A program made the translations under genes and the position numbers. 64,000 nt of DNA, taken from positions 36,522-100,521 of the forward strand of contig NZ_JABULX010000014.1 of the NCBI RefSeq assembly GCF_013328345.1, read 5' to 3'. Each line of letters begins with the position of its first letter. The stretch's first letter is position 1. Source of the stretch: Marinifaba aquimaris. GTDB taxonomy: Bacteria; Pseudomonadota; Gammaproteobacteria; Enterobacterales; Alteromonadaceae. Below are positions 10,767-19,995 of the stretch, piece by piece. The notes below the pieces were generated by a model. That model had not been told where the DNA came from. It saw nothing but the letters and a program-made list of their open reading frames with translations, and did not search any database.

Positions 10767-11447
10767 TTAGAACGGGATATCGTCGTCGAAGTCTAAGTTA
10801 GGCTCTGGTGCTGCTGGTTTTTGCTGTGGAGCTTGGTTAAAACCGCCACCTTGTGGAGCTGACTGCTGAGGCGCTTGATTGAAGCCGCCGCTTTGAGGCG
10901 CAGACTGCTGAGGTGCTTGATTGAAACCACCGCCTTGTGGCGCTGATTGCTGTGGCGCTTGATTAAAACCACCACCTTGTGGCGCTGATTGTTGAGGTGC
11001 TTGGTTAAAGCCACCTGCAGCTGGTGCTTGGTTAAAACCACCCCCCTGAGGAGCTTGATTAAAGCCACCAGCAGATTGACCACCTTGGAAGCCGCCTTCT
11101 TGACCTTGGCCACGACCACCTAACATTTGCATTTGATCAGCAACGATTTCAGTTGTGTATCTGTCTTGACCGTTTTGATCCTGCCACTTACGCGTTTGCA
11201 ATTTACCTTCTAAGTAAACTTGTGAACCTTTACGTAGGTATTCGCCAGCAATTTCTGCTAAACGACGGAACATAACTATGCGGTGCCATTCAGTTTTTTC
11301 TTGCATTTGACCGCTTTGATCTTTCCAGCTTTCACTTGTTGCTACTGAAATATTGGTCACTGCATTGCCGTTAGGCATGTATTTAACTTCAGGATCTTGA
11401 CCTAAGTTACCGACAATAATTACTTTGTTTACACCTTTAGATGCCAT
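10767..11447 (-). CDS. ssb: Single-stranded DNA-binding protein with expanded repeat linker
   Basis: The N-terminal OB-fold (about 1-110) starts [20 protein letters not shown], the standard SSB opening. The C-terminal tip DFDDDIPF is the conserved acidic tail that docks repair and replication proteins. The protein has 226 residues against about 178 in E. coli. The extra length is in the disordered linker (about 112-215), which holds seven GGFNQAP copies, the last four spaced 13 residues apart by QQSAPQ-type spacers. The linker is Gly/Gln/Pro rich and uncharged. SSB coats single-stranded DNA in replication, repair and recombination. A weak LexA-like site (11500-11515) is visible upstream but is not convincing. 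Confidence 0.97.
   Translation of the reverse strand: MASKGVNKVIIVGNLGQDPEVKYMPNGNAVTNISVATSESWKDQSGQMQEKTEWHRIVMFRRLAEIAGEYLRKGSQVYLEGKLQTRKWQDQNGQDRYTTEIVADQMQMLGGRGQGQEGGFQGGQSAGGFNQAPQGGGFNQAPAAGGFNQAPQQSAPQGGGFNQAPQQSAPQGGGFNQAPQQSAPQSGGFNQAPQQSAPQGGGFNQAPQQKPAAPEPNLDFDDDIPF
10830..11070. repeat. Tandem 39-bp coding repeats in the ssb linker
   Basis: Near-identical units of about 39 bp, encoding [17 protein letters not shown] repeats, are arranged head to tail inside ssb, with shorter degenerate units on the N-terminal side. The regular unit keeps the reading frame, so copy number could change without breaking the protein. Confidence 0.8.
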
Positions 11448-11545
11448 TTGTTTGTTCCGTTTCTGAGCGTGAAAATAATCAGGAAATCATAACACCTGTC
11501 TGTACCTTCAACCAGTAGTGACGAATATAAAATTTTCTTAAATGC

Positions 11546-13714
11546 TTATATCGAAAATAGGCATGTCTGAGGGTTTTGGTAGCTAAAATGCGCGAGAAAA
11601 TCAGGGATCTGCTTTTCGCTCAGAGGCTTAGAAAAGTAGAAACCTTGAATATAGTCACAACCTAGGGTGCTGAGTATTTGCAGCTGCTCTGGTAGCTCCA
11701 CACCTTCAGCAACCACTTTTATGCCCAAAGCTTTGGCCATCGCTATGATGGTCGCTACCATAGTCCGATCATCAGGATTGTGTTGCATGTCTTTGATAAA
11801 AGTGCGATCGATTTTTAATTGATCGACAGGAAAGCGTCTTAAGTAATTTAGTGATGAGTAGCCTGTACCGAAGTCATCTAAGGCGATGGCACAACCTGCT
11901 GTTTTTAACGTGTCGAGCAGAGCAATATTATTGTTTAATTCAGGTGCTAGGGCGCTTTCGGTTAATTCAAAGCAGATATCTTTTGCTGTTAGTCCTGCTT
12001 CAGTAATGGTTTTAAGCCATAAAGTATTGTGTTTATCACTGCTGGGAAACTCTTCTAAAGATCGGTTTATATTAAAAACAAGATCGCTATACCCCTGACT
12101 TTTTAATCGCTTCAGCGTTTGGCACGCCTGTGTTAATACCGCTTCGCCTAATTGTTTAATCAAGCCAAACTCTTCTGCGATGGGGATAAATTCTGCAGGC
12201 GATACCCAAGTTCCGTTGTGTTTCCAACGAACCAAGGCTTCGAATTTAGAGATTTTGTGATTGTTAATATCAACTATGGGCTGGAAAACTAAGTTGAGTC
12301 TTTGTTGTTTGATTGCTTCAACCAGTGCGTTTTTCAGTTCAATTTTGTATTGCGCATTTGCCTGCATATGTGATGCGAAAAAACAAAAGCCATTTCTGCC
12401 TTTATTTTTAACTTCGTACATGGCATGAGATGCATTTTTAACTAATTCTTCGGCGCTCAGTCCATCATTCGGGTAAAGTGCAATGCCAGCAGTCAGCGTA
12501 CACATGACTTTGGTATTGTTGATTAATACAGGTTGGTTAAATGCTGCAATGATTCTATCGACTACTGCTTCTGACTCTGTCGCCAATTGCGGGTCGGTCA
12601 GTAATACGGCAAATGAGTCACCACCAATTTTAGCGACTAATGAATCCGTACTTACCAATGATTTTAGCTTGTGTGCCGCGCGAATTAAAAATTCGTCGCC
12701 GAATTTAATCCCATATGACTCATTGATGCTTTTAAACATATCTAAATCGAGCACTATGGTTGCAATGGAGGATTGCTGTTTGTTTTGTCGGATGGCTTGG
12801 TTGAGGTCGTTGATGAATAATTGACGATTGGCCAAGTCTGTTAAAGGATCAAAATTAGCCTGTTTGAATATGGTTTCTTGAGCTTTTTTCGATTCAGTAA
12901 TATCGGTAAAAAAGCACACATAGTGGGTAATTTTTCCTTGATCATTACAGATACTGTTTATCGATAAACGCTCGGGGAAAATACTGCCGTCTTTACGTTT
13001 ATTGTATAGTTCACCGCTCCAGTGACCCCGGTTGATAATGGCTTGCCACATATCCTGATAAAATTGTGGTTCGTTCAAGCCTGCACTTAATATTTTGGGG
13101 TTTTGACCTTTTACATCATCGGCCTGGTATCCGGTTGTCGTAGTAAACGCCTGGTTGGTATAAATGATTTCGTTTTTAGCGTTTGTGATCAATATTGCTT
13201 CATGACTGTTTTCAATCACGGTTTGGGTCAGCTTTAGCTTATTGATATAAGCGTGTTTTTCTAATTCTTTATTAATGAGTCCAGCAAATAAGTTAAATAA
13301 GGTCTCGATTGTTTGCTGATGCGTTATCTGTTGAGTAAATAACGCAACCAAAATGGCATGGGTTTCATCTTGATCGTTTTGCAATGAAATACCGACATAA
13401 CCTTCTATACCCATTTGTACGAGTAATTCATCTTCAGGGTAAAGCGGTTGAATACCACATGTGTGAGTACACAACCCGCCTTCACTGACATTTTCACAGG
13501 GCGTACCAGCTAGTTCATAGGTAAAATTATCTAGTAGCTGAGTTTGGTTGGCTAAACTGATGGTCGTTGCATGTGTTTTGGCTTTGTTTAAGTTAGCAAT
13601 AAACACATAATCGGCTTGGATGTTTTGGGCAAGTGCTAAGCAAATCGCACCAAAAAAACCATCTCCCTTAGCTGTAGCTAAACTTTTAACTACAGATTCA
13701 ACTTTTGTATCCAT
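11546..13714 (-). CDS. PAS-GGDEF-EAL protein, probable cyclic-di-GMP phosphodiesterase
   Basis: 722 residues from the ATG; an ATG directly follows an upstream TTG, and I chose the ATG. The N-terminal region (about 1-155) looks like a GAF-type sensor and contains clustered cysteines (NVSEGGLCTHTCG). A PAS/PAC module spans about 160-280. The GGDEF domain (about 285-440) has GGDSF in place of GGDEF, so cyclase activity is doubtful and the domain may only bind GTP. The EAL domain (about 455-710) keeps the EAL motif (KFEALVRW), DDFGTGYSS and KIDRTFI. I infer net phosphodiesterase activity. It is soluble, with no membrane segments. It sits between ssb and the Nudix gene with no obvious operon partner. 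Confidence 0.9.
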   Translation of the reverse strand: MDTKVESVVKSLATAKGDGFFGAICLALAQNIQADYVFIANLNKAKTHATTISLANQTQLLDNFTYELAGTPCENVSEGGLCTHTCGIQPLYPEDELLVQMGIEGYVGISLQNDQDETHAILVALFTQQITHQQTIETLFNLFAGLINKELEKHAYINKLKLTQTVIENSHEAILITNAKNEIIYTNQAFTTTTGYQADDVKGQNPKILSAGLNEPQFYQDMWQAIINRGHWSGELYNKRKDGSIFPERLSINSICNDQGKITHYVCFFTDITESKKAQETIFKQANFDPLTDLANRQLFINDLNQAIRQNKQQSSIATIVLDLDMFKSINESYGIKFGDEFLIRAAHKLKSLVSTDSLVAKIGGDSFAVLLTDPQLATESEAVVDRIIAAFNQPVLINNTKVMCTLTAGIALYPNDGLSAEELVKNASHAMYEVKNKGRNGFCFFASHMQANAQYKIELKNALVEAIKQQRLNLVFQPIVDINNHKISKFEALVRWKHNGTWVSPAEFIPIAEEFGLIKQLGEAVLTQACQTLKRLKSQGYSDLVFNINRSLEEFPSSDKHNTLWLKTITEAGLTAKDICFELTESALAPELNNNIALLDTLKTAGCAIALDDFGTGYSSLNYLRRFPVDQLKIDRTFIKDMQHNPDDRTMVATIIAMAKALGIKVVAEGVELPEQLQILSTLGCDYIQGFYFSKPLSEKQIPDFLAHFSYQNPQTCLFSI

Positions 13715-13845
13715 CAATTTTCTCTCGATACTTAGACATTATGTCCGTTGGGTATTCTAAATCATTGTGCCTTCAGACATATTGATACTGGGGTTACGCT
13801 TGATCTGAGTCAAGCTCACATGAACAAGTTTAGGGGATTATTTTG

Positions 13846-14409
13846 TTATGTGTTAGCGAGTGCTCCAGATAGTTTGAGAACGTGTACTTTGAGCAATGCG
13901 GCAACGCTAATGGCATCGGTAATTTGACTACTATGCACCATTTCAATGGCTTCGTCTAAAGCAAGCTTTTTGATTTTGATGTCTTCTGTTTCATCAAAGT
14001 TGGTTTGACCTTGGCTCAGTTCAGTCGCAATAAAGACATGTGCAACTTCATCACTACAAGAGTTTGATAAGTGCATGGTCATCAGTGGGGTTAGCTTGTT
14101 GGCGATTAAACCGGTTTCTTCGGTTAACTCTCTGTGCGCACAACTTTCTGCTGTTTCACCTTCAGGGCAACCACCTTCTGGGATTTCCCAACTGTATTGC
14201 TCGAGTGGATATCGATATTGCCCAACTAAAATTGTATTACCGTCTTTATCGATGGGAATGACGCCAATTGCGCGATTTTGAAATTCAACCACACCATAGA
14301 TACCCTGAGTACCTGCAGGTGTAATGACCTTATCTTCTCTGACTTTTATCCATGGGTTTTGGTATATTTTCTGCGTTGATAAGGTTTGCCAAGGTGACTT
14401 ATTAAGCAT
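13846..14409 (-). CDS. Nudix hydrolase, ADP-ribose pyrophosphatase-like
   Basis: A 187-residue protein with a complete Nudix box (GGCPEGETAESCAHRELTEE continuing TGL), giving the metal-binding REx2EE core. The preceding WEIPEGG and the overall pattern resemble ADP-sugar or ADP-ribose pyrophosphatases, which cleave nucleoside diphosphate sugars to nucleoside monophosphates. The substrate cannot be fixed from sequence alone. The start ATG is preceded by a good AAGGA ribosome-binding site. It is divergent from tesB, 115 bp away, and both promoters lie in that gap. Confidence 0.9.
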   Translation of the reverse strand: MLNKSPWQTLSTQKIYQNPWIKVREDKVITPAGTQGIYGVVEFQNRAIGVIPIDKDGNTILVGQYRYPLEQYSWEIPEGGCPEGETAESCAHRELTEETGLIANKLTPLMTMHLSNSCSDEVAHVFIATELSQGQTNFDETEDIKIKKLALDEAIEMVHSSQITDAISVAALLKVHVLKLSGALANT

Positions 14410-14524
14410 ATTTTATCCTTCGTGATTTGATGCTTTTTTCTTGTAAATACAAGGCGTTTACCTTGCTTTAAGCTAGGCTTTAATTTAACAGATAAAACAA
14501 TTTTAATTGATTTGAGGATAGAAA

Positions 14525-15382
14525 ATGAGTCAGCCATTAACTGAGTTAGTCAAGTTGCTCAGTTTAGAACCCATAGAGCAGGGGATATTACGCGGTGCCA
14601 GTCAAGATTTAGGCTTTGGCGCTGTATTTGGTGGCCAAGTATTAGGGCAAGCTCTAGCGGCAGCGCAATCTAGTGTCAGTGATGAAATGTCAGTGCACTC
14701 TTTCCATTCTTATTTCTTGCGACCTGGCGATGTAAAACTGCCTATTGTTTATCAAGTTGAAAATATCCGAGATGGTAAAAGCTTTTCGACCCGTCGGGTG
14801 GAGGCTATTCAAAAAGGTAAAAGTATCTTTTATCTAACGGCTTCTTTTCAATTACCTGAACAAGGCATGGACCACCAGATAGATGCGCCTGATGTCAAAG
14901 GGCCAGAAGGTTTAATGTCTGAGCTGGAATATGCCAGAGCCAACAAAGATAAAATTCCTTTACCGCTGCGTGATAAGTTTACTTGTGAACGACCAATTGA
15001 AGTGCGCCATGTTGAATGGGTAGATCCACTCAAGCCTGAGCAACATATACCAATTCGACATGTTTGGCTAAAAGCGAATGGCCAGCTACCAGACGATCAT
15101 AACTTGCATAAATATCTACTTTCTTATGCTTCAGACTTCAATTTTCTACCTACGGCTTTATTGCCTCATGGGCAAGCTTTTTGGCAGGCTAACCTACAAA
15201 TAGCAACCATTGATCACGCTATGTGGTTCCACCGCCCATTTCGATTTGATGAATGGCTGTTGTATAAAATGGAAAGCCCTTCTGCATCTGGGGCTAGGGG
15301 ATTTGTCAAAGGGCAAATCTTTAATCAGCAAGGTCAATTAGTGGCGAGCGCAGTCCAAGAAGGGGTGATCAGACTGAGATAA
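14525..15382 (+). CDS. tesB: Acyl-CoA thioesterase II
   Basis: 285 residues, the usual TesB length (286 in E. coli). It has two hot-dog folds, with family-typical segments [16 protein letters not shown] near residue 32, [13 protein letters not shown] near 57 and a C-terminal half with [19 protein letters not shown]. It hydrolyses medium- and long-chain acyl-CoA to free fatty acid and CoA in the cytoplasm. A GAGGAT ribosome-binding site precedes the ATG. It appears monocistronic, with the next gene 119 bp downstream. Confidence 0.95.
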   Translation: MSQPLTELVKLLSLEPIEQGILRGASQDLGFGAVFGGQVLGQALAAAQSSVSDEMSVHSFHSYFLRPGDVKLPIVYQVENIRDGKSFSTRRVEAIQKGKSIFYLTASFQLPEQGMDHQIDAPDVKGPEGLMSELEYARANKDKIPLPLRDKFTCERPIEVRHVEWVDPLKPEQHIPIRHVWLKANGQLPDDHNLHKYLLSYASDFNFLPTALLPHGQAFWQANLQIATIDHAMWFHRPFRFDEWLLYKMESPSASGARGFVKGQIFNQQGQLVASAVQEGVIRLR

Positions 15383-15501
15383 GGGTTTGAGTTAAATGAC
15401 AGAACTTATGAACGGTTTTTCAAGCATTGTTTAGGTCAAATTCAGCTGTTTTCACGAGATCTGTGCTAGGCTTTTTTTTCTACTAAATTTTTAGGAGCAG
15501 C

Positions 15502-18210
15502 ATGACTAACGTCGCCCAGGATCAAAAACTTAATTTTGTTGGCGTTATTGGCATTACTGCTGGCTATTTCATACTTGGTCTGTTCGGCGGGCTATTCACT
15601 ATTGACCCTGGTTTTGCCAGCGCAATTTGGCCAGCAGCAGGTTTTGCTATTGCTGTGGTGCTTAAATATGGCTGGAAAGCCACTCCTTGGTTATTCCTAG
15701 GCTCGTTGGCCGCTAATAGTTACACCTCAGGTGTCGATCTCCTCTCGTTGTTATCTACTGACTGGTTGGGTAATGCTGTGCGTAGCTTGGGGTCTGTGTT
15801 GCAAGTGAGTGTGGCGTATATCGCACTTAGGACGGTTTATCGAGGCTGGATTGATCTCGGCTCATTCAAACACTTGATACTGAGTTTGTTTATTGCAGGG
15901 CCTATAAGTTGCGTTATTTCATCTAGTATTGGAGCCTACTCTTTACTGATTCAGGGGTTCATTACTGAACCGAGTTTACCTTTTGTTTGGTTTACTTGGT
16001 GGGTTGGTGACAGCGTAGGGGTATTGTTTTTTATGCCATTGACATTGGCGTTTATCAAAGCCGATAAAGTATTGGAAATAAAAAACAGGCCACAAATTCT
16101 GATTTCTGCTTTGATCATGTTTGCCGTGGTGAGTTTGACGTTTAACTACTCAAAAATGGTGCATATTCGCGACCAAAAACAAACCTTTTCGACCATTACA
16201 GAGTTACAGCTGACAAGTTTCAAACTCATAAAAAGTCAAATCAATCATAAACTGCGTGCCTTATCAGCGTTATTTATCACACAAAAGTTTATCTCAAGGG
16301 ATGAATTTAAAGCCTATATAGAAGAAGTCCGTTCAGAGATTGGCATATTCAGGGCGGTTGGTTGGGTTGATCGAATCACCCATGCTGAATTAGAAGCTTG
16401 GTACAACCAGATGCAAGCTCAAGATTTAGGTCAGTTTAACATCAAAAAATGGACGCCTAACGGCTTACAACCCATTCAAAAGCAAGATGAATATTGGCCT
16501 ATTACGTACACTGAACCCTTTGAGTTTAATCAAACGGCGATTGGTTTAGATATATACAGCCATCCGTTTGCTGGTTTATCAGCCAGACAATCACTTAAAG
16601 CCAGAACACCACAAGCGACGCAACCTATCCAACTCGCGCAGCAAGGTAATAAGTTCACTGGCAATGTCGTTTATTACCCTGTGTTGCGTGGACAAGAGTT
16701 GATGGGCTTCGTTGAAGTCGTGGTTGAATTAGACTTAATGATTGAAGATTTACTGACATCTGAGGATGTCAGTAAACTTTATAATTTTAAGGTTTATGAT
16801 AAAAATTCATTAGAAGATGCCTTTGCCGATTCAGGCTATAGCCACGATGCATTACATGTTGCTTACTATGAATTTGAATGGTTTGGCCGTCAATGGCAGT
16901 TATCGTTTAGCAGTACTCCTGAATTTGAGAATGAACGAAAAGACTGGCTTAGTTGGTTAACTTTAGTTGTTGGGCTTATTATCGCTTCTTTAGGCATGGC
17001 CTTTGTCATGGTGTTAACGAGCTTTAATGCGCAATTAAAAAATCGGGTAGAGCAGCAAACAAAGCAGTTAACTGACTTAGTTGCTAATTTAGAAGCGGCG
17101 AATGAAGCAAAAAGTACCTTTTTAGCGAATATGAGCCATGAGCTGCGCACCCCTCTAAATGCTATTATCGGCTTTGTTACTTTAGGTCGAGAAAAGACCG
17201 AAGAAAGGCTTGCTCAGCGTTACTTTAAAGAAATTCAAGACGCATCAGAGCTACTGCTTAATAGTATTAATCAGGTGTTAGATTTATCTAAAATTGAAGC
17301 GGGTAAATTGCAATTAGACTTACACAATTACTCATTGCGTCAAAGTTTGGAGCGGCTGACCAGTGTTTTCAATTCTTCTTGTCGAGAAAAAGGCTTAGAT
17401 TTCAGAGTCGATAACGATACATCGCTGCCGTGGGTATGTGCAGATCAAGCCCGCATTGAGCAAATCATTACTAACCTATTAGGCAACGCGGTTAAATTTA
17501 CTGAAAGAGGCGAAATTCAATTAACCTTTAAAATTCAAAATGATGATTTGGTTATTAAAGTCAAAGATACCGGCATAGGTATCAATGAAGTTGCTCTGCA
17601 AAGCCTATTTGATGAATTTGAACAGGCCGATACTTCGACAACTCGCAAATACGGAGGAACCGGTTTAGGTTTGGCCATTTGTGCACAACTGGTTGAGTTG
17701 ATGAATGGCGATATACATGTGACTAGCGAAATTGGTAAAGGCAGTGAGTTTAGCGTGGTGATTCCAATCCAAGTTGTTAGCCCTCCCGTTAAAGCTGAAC
17801 CCGAGACTAAAGTTGAAGAATTAAACCAAGCCTTTAATGTTTTATTGGTCGAAGATCAAATGGTAAACCAAGTTGTTGCGACTGAAATGCTCAAATTAAT
17901 GGGGGCAACGGTGACGACTGTTAACAATGGTAAAGAGGCAATAGATAAATTAGCGGGTTGGAGTACTGATGAGCTGCCTGATGTTATCTTAATGGATATT
18001 CAAATGCCTGTTATGGATGGCTTTACCGCGACCAAACGAATTAAAGCAAACCCTGATTGGCAAGGTATACCTCTGATTGGTTTATCAGCTAATGCGACAA
18101 CGGAAGATCTCAATAAAGCAGAACGTTTGGGGATGCAGGCTTACCTAACTAAGCCAATTGATAAAGTTCAGTTAACCTCTGCTTTGAAGACACATTTAAA
18201 ACCGGCTTAA
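15502..18210 (+). CDS. Hybrid sensor histidine kinase with MASE1 and CHASE sensor regions
   Basis: A 902-residue kinase. About eight hydrophobic helices (residues 12-220) resemble a MASE1 membrane sensor, with the FIAGPISCVISS and WVGDSVGVLFFMPL motifs of that family. A periplasmic CHASE-like domain follows (about 235-445; RAVGWVDRITHAELEAW), then another membrane helix at about 478-500. The kinase core has NMSHELRTPLNAIIGF with His at about 546, and a HATPase domain with [11 protein letters not shown]. One C-terminal receiver has the phosphoacceptor Asp near 832 (ILMDIQMPVMDG) and KPID. No HPt domain is visible, so the relay probably needs a separate HPt protein. A good AGGAGC ribosome-binding site precedes the ATG. 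It ends 2 bp from the convergent DUF72 gene. Confidence 0.92.
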   Translation: MTNVAQDQKLNFVGVIGITAGYFILGLFGGLFTIDPGFASAIWPAAGFAIAVVLKYGWKATPWLFLGSLAANSYTSGVDLLSLLSTDWLGNAVRSLGSVLQVSVAYIALRTVYRGWIDLGSFKHLILSLFIAGPISCVISSSIGAYSLLIQGFITEPSLPFVWFTWWVGDSVGVLFFMPLTLAFIKADKVLEIKNRPQILISALIMFAVVSLTFNYSKMVHIRDQKQTFSTITELQLTSFKLIKSQINHKLRALSALFITQKFISRDEFKAYIEEVRSEIGIFRAVGWVDRITHAELEAWYNQMQAQDLGQFNIKKWTPNGLQPIQKQDEYWPITYTEPFEFNQTAIGLDIYSHPFAGLSARQSLKARTPQATQPIQLAQQGNKFTGNVVYYPVLRGQELMGFVEVVVELDLMIEDLLTSEDVSKLYNFKVYDKNSLEDAFADSGYSHDALHVAYYEFEWFGRQWQLSFSSTPEFENERKDWLSWLTLVVGLIIASLGMAFVMVLTSFNAQLKNRVEQQTKQLTDLVANLEAANEAKSTFLANMSHELRTPLNAIIGFVTLGREKTEERLAQRYFKEIQDASELLLNSINQVLDLSKIEAGKLQLDLHNYSLRQSLERLTSVFNSSCREKGLDFRVDNDTSLPWVCADQARIEQIITNLLGNAVKFTERGEIQLTFKIQNDDLVIKVKDTGIGINEVALQSLFDEFEQADTSTTRKYGGTGLGLAICAQLVELMNGDIHVTSEIGKGSEFSVVIPIQVVSPPVKAEPETKVEELNQAFNVLLVEDQMVNQVVATEMLKLMGATVTTVNNGKEAIDKLAGWSTDELPDVILMDIQMPVMDGFTATKRIKANPDWQGIPLIGLSANATTEDLNKAERLGMQAYLTKPIDKVQLTSALKTHLKPA

Positions 18211-18211
18211 A

Positions 18212-19090
18212 CTAAAATAAGCTGGTTTGTTGCACCTTTTCACTGGCAAACCCATTGTCGTAAAATAATGTGTGCTCTTGATCTTGCTGCAATAAACTTA
18301 GCCACAGTCGGCTGAGCTGATGAATACTTGCATTATCTGCCGTGTGAATAAACAAATAGGGTGTTCGCCCCTCGGCAACCCAGTCCCTTACTTTCTTTAT
18401 CCAAGGTTGTATAAAAGCAATATTCGCGTTTAGATCCGTTTGCCCAACATAGCGAATAATTGGGCTAGCTGAGGTTGCGATAGCATGCACCGGTACTTTG
18501 GGTTTTTTCTTTTGTGCATCTATGATGGCTTCAGTTGTTGGTGCTTGACTGTGCACAGCTCGAGTATCCATCAATACTCGGTTAACCTGAGTGTTGATAA
18601 GCATACGATTAAAATCGCGTTCAGCATCTTGTTTGGCAAAAAAATCTGGATGTCTGACTTCAACAGACAGTTGTACCTGTTTGGCAAATTGCTGAATAAA
18701 ATCATTTAGCTCCCCGAGCCGCCTTGCAGAAAAACTCGCGGGTAATTGCAACATGAGTTGCCCCAGTTTATTCGTATCAATAATCGGTTTTAATAACGTC
18801 AAAAAAGCTTGCATGGCTTCGATACTTTGAGCTTGGTTGAGTATCATTTCATGGCTGATCGTCTTTGGTACTTTAAAGCAAAACTTGAAGTCGCTTGGTA
18901 CTTGTTCTGACCAATGTTGTACTTTTTCTTCACTTGGCAAAGCATAAAATGTGGTGTTGCCTTCAACAGTGGTATAAAACTGACTGTATTGATTGAGCTG
19001 TTCTGATGGCTTGATGTCTGAGGTAAAAAACTGACCTTTCCAATCTTTATGTCCCCACATAGGAGCACCTAGATAAAGTTGGTTTTGCAT
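18212..19090 (-). CDS. DUF72 (YecE-like) family protein
   Basis: A 292-residue cytoplasmic protein of the DUF72 family, which adopts a TIM-barrel-like fold. Recognisable family segments are YLGAPMWGHKDWKGQFF at the start, VEGNTTFYALPS near residue 42, FKFCFKVPKTISHE near 68, and SVEVRHPDFF near 140. The biochemical function of this family is not established. The stop codon lies almost against the end of the convergent kinase gene and I see no terminator between them. It lies downstream of the sorting-signal gene on the same strand, but a terminator separates the two. Confidence 0.88.
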   Translation of the reverse strand: MQNQLYLGAPMWGHKDWKGQFFTSDIKPSEQLNQYSQFYTTVEGNTTFYALPSEEKVQHWSEQVPSDFKFCFKVPKTISHEMILNQAQSIEAMQAFLTLLKPIIDTNKLGQLMLQLPASFSARRLGELNDFIQQFAKQVQLSVEVRHPDFFAKQDAERDFNRMLINTQVNRVLMDTRAVHSQAPTTEAIIDAQKKKPKVPVHAIATSASPIIRYVGQTDLNANIAFIQPWIKKVRDWVAEGRTPYLFIHTADNASIHQLSRLWLSLLQQDQEHTLFYDNGFASEKVQQTSLF

Positions 19091-19135
19091 AGTGAAAATA
19101 AACGTTGATTAAATGACTGAAGATGTAGCAGGCAT

Positions 19136-19162
19136 AAAAAAAGCGCAACTATAAAGCTGCGC
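19136..19162 (-). terminator. Rho-independent terminator of the sorting-signal gene
   Basis: A GCGCA/TGCGC stem, extended to 7 of 8 pairs with loop ATAA, is followed on the minus strand by seven Ts. It lies just downstream of the 19186-19725 gene. Confidence 0.8.
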
Positions 19163-19185
19163 CTTAATTTGGAGAACTGTTTAAA

Positions 19186-19725
19186 TTACTTAGCGCGACG
19201 GCGAAGTACTAAACCACCTGCTAATAAAGCAAACATCGCTGCTGTAGCTGGTGCTGAAACTGGTACTGTTTGTGAGAAGAACTCAACGCGTGCTAACTCA
19301 GCATCTTGTAAATCGATGAAGAAAACACCTGTATATGTGCCAAGCGTAGTCGTTAACGTTGCTTGAGTACCTACTAAATCTTTACCTTCAACTGTGATGC
19401 TACGACCGTTGTCTAAGTCAGCCGTGAAAGAAGAAAATAAGCTGTTTGTGAAACCAGAAACAAAATCTACAACTAGAGTAGACGTGTTAGGGATAAGCGC
19501 ATTGCTGTTAATACCAACACCTGCATCATGAGCGAATTCGCTTGAATCAAATGTAAATGGCGTAGCATCGATAGATAAAGATTCGATTGCTTCAGCTGGG
19601 CTTAAGTTAGTTAAAGTGAAAGGGTTGTCTAGTGTGTCACCTTTTACTTCAAGAGTTGCAATTAATGCTGCAGATGCGGCATTAGTGAAAAACGTTAATA
19701 CTGCTAATAAAAATAAACGCTTCAT
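19186..19725 (-). CDS. Secreted protein with PEP-CTERM-like sorting signal
   Basis: A 179-residue exported protein. An N-terminal signal peptide (about 1-19, ending ASAA) is followed by a Thr/Ser/Asp-rich, probably beta-rich body. The C-terminal tail, from about residue 154, has the tripartite form of a PEP-CTERM/exosortase signal: a short motif (VPVSAPATAA), a hydrophobic helix (MFALLAGGLVL) and a basic end (RRRAK). The classical VPEP is replaced by VSAP, a variant I associate with Alteromonadales. Such proteins are sorted to the envelope or exopolysaccharide layer. No exosortase gene is in the window. The body has no family that I recognise. Confidence 0.75.
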   Translation of the reverse strand: MKRLFLLAVLTFFTNAASAALIATLEVKGDTLDNPFTLTNLSPAEAIESLSIDATPFTFDSSEFAHDAGVGINSNALIPNTSTLVVDFVSGFTNSLFSSFTADLDNGRSITVEGKDLVGTQATLTTTLGTYTGVFFIDLQDAELARVEFFSQTVPVSAPATAAMFALLAGGLVLRRRAK

Positions 19726-19995
19726 ACAAAAAATTTCCTTGTAAAAACTAAGTAATTCAATTTTTGTTTCGTAACTGAATTATAACTGTATGCGATTTTT
19801 ATGCCAGCTATTTCTCGCCTTGATTTATAAGGGTTTTTCTAATTCCCTGATCAGCTAGTGTAAAATAAGTTGACAAAATTTAACCATCTTTGATCGCAAA
19901 TCATAGATAGTGAAACAATATGATTGATCAAATACATGTCTTCAGTCTAGCCAAAAACTTGTTAATATGCGCGCTTTTTGCCGGAAGTGAGGACT

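Noticed and set aside
10793..11119. 108-residue frame on the minus strand inside ssb
   Set aside because: A shifted reading of the ssb repeats; low-complexity shadow.
11500..11515. LexA-like site CTGTACCTTCAACCAG upstream of ssb
   Set aside because: The half-sites fit with one mismatch, but the inner 8 bases do not resemble the AT-rich LexA core, so it is probably chance.
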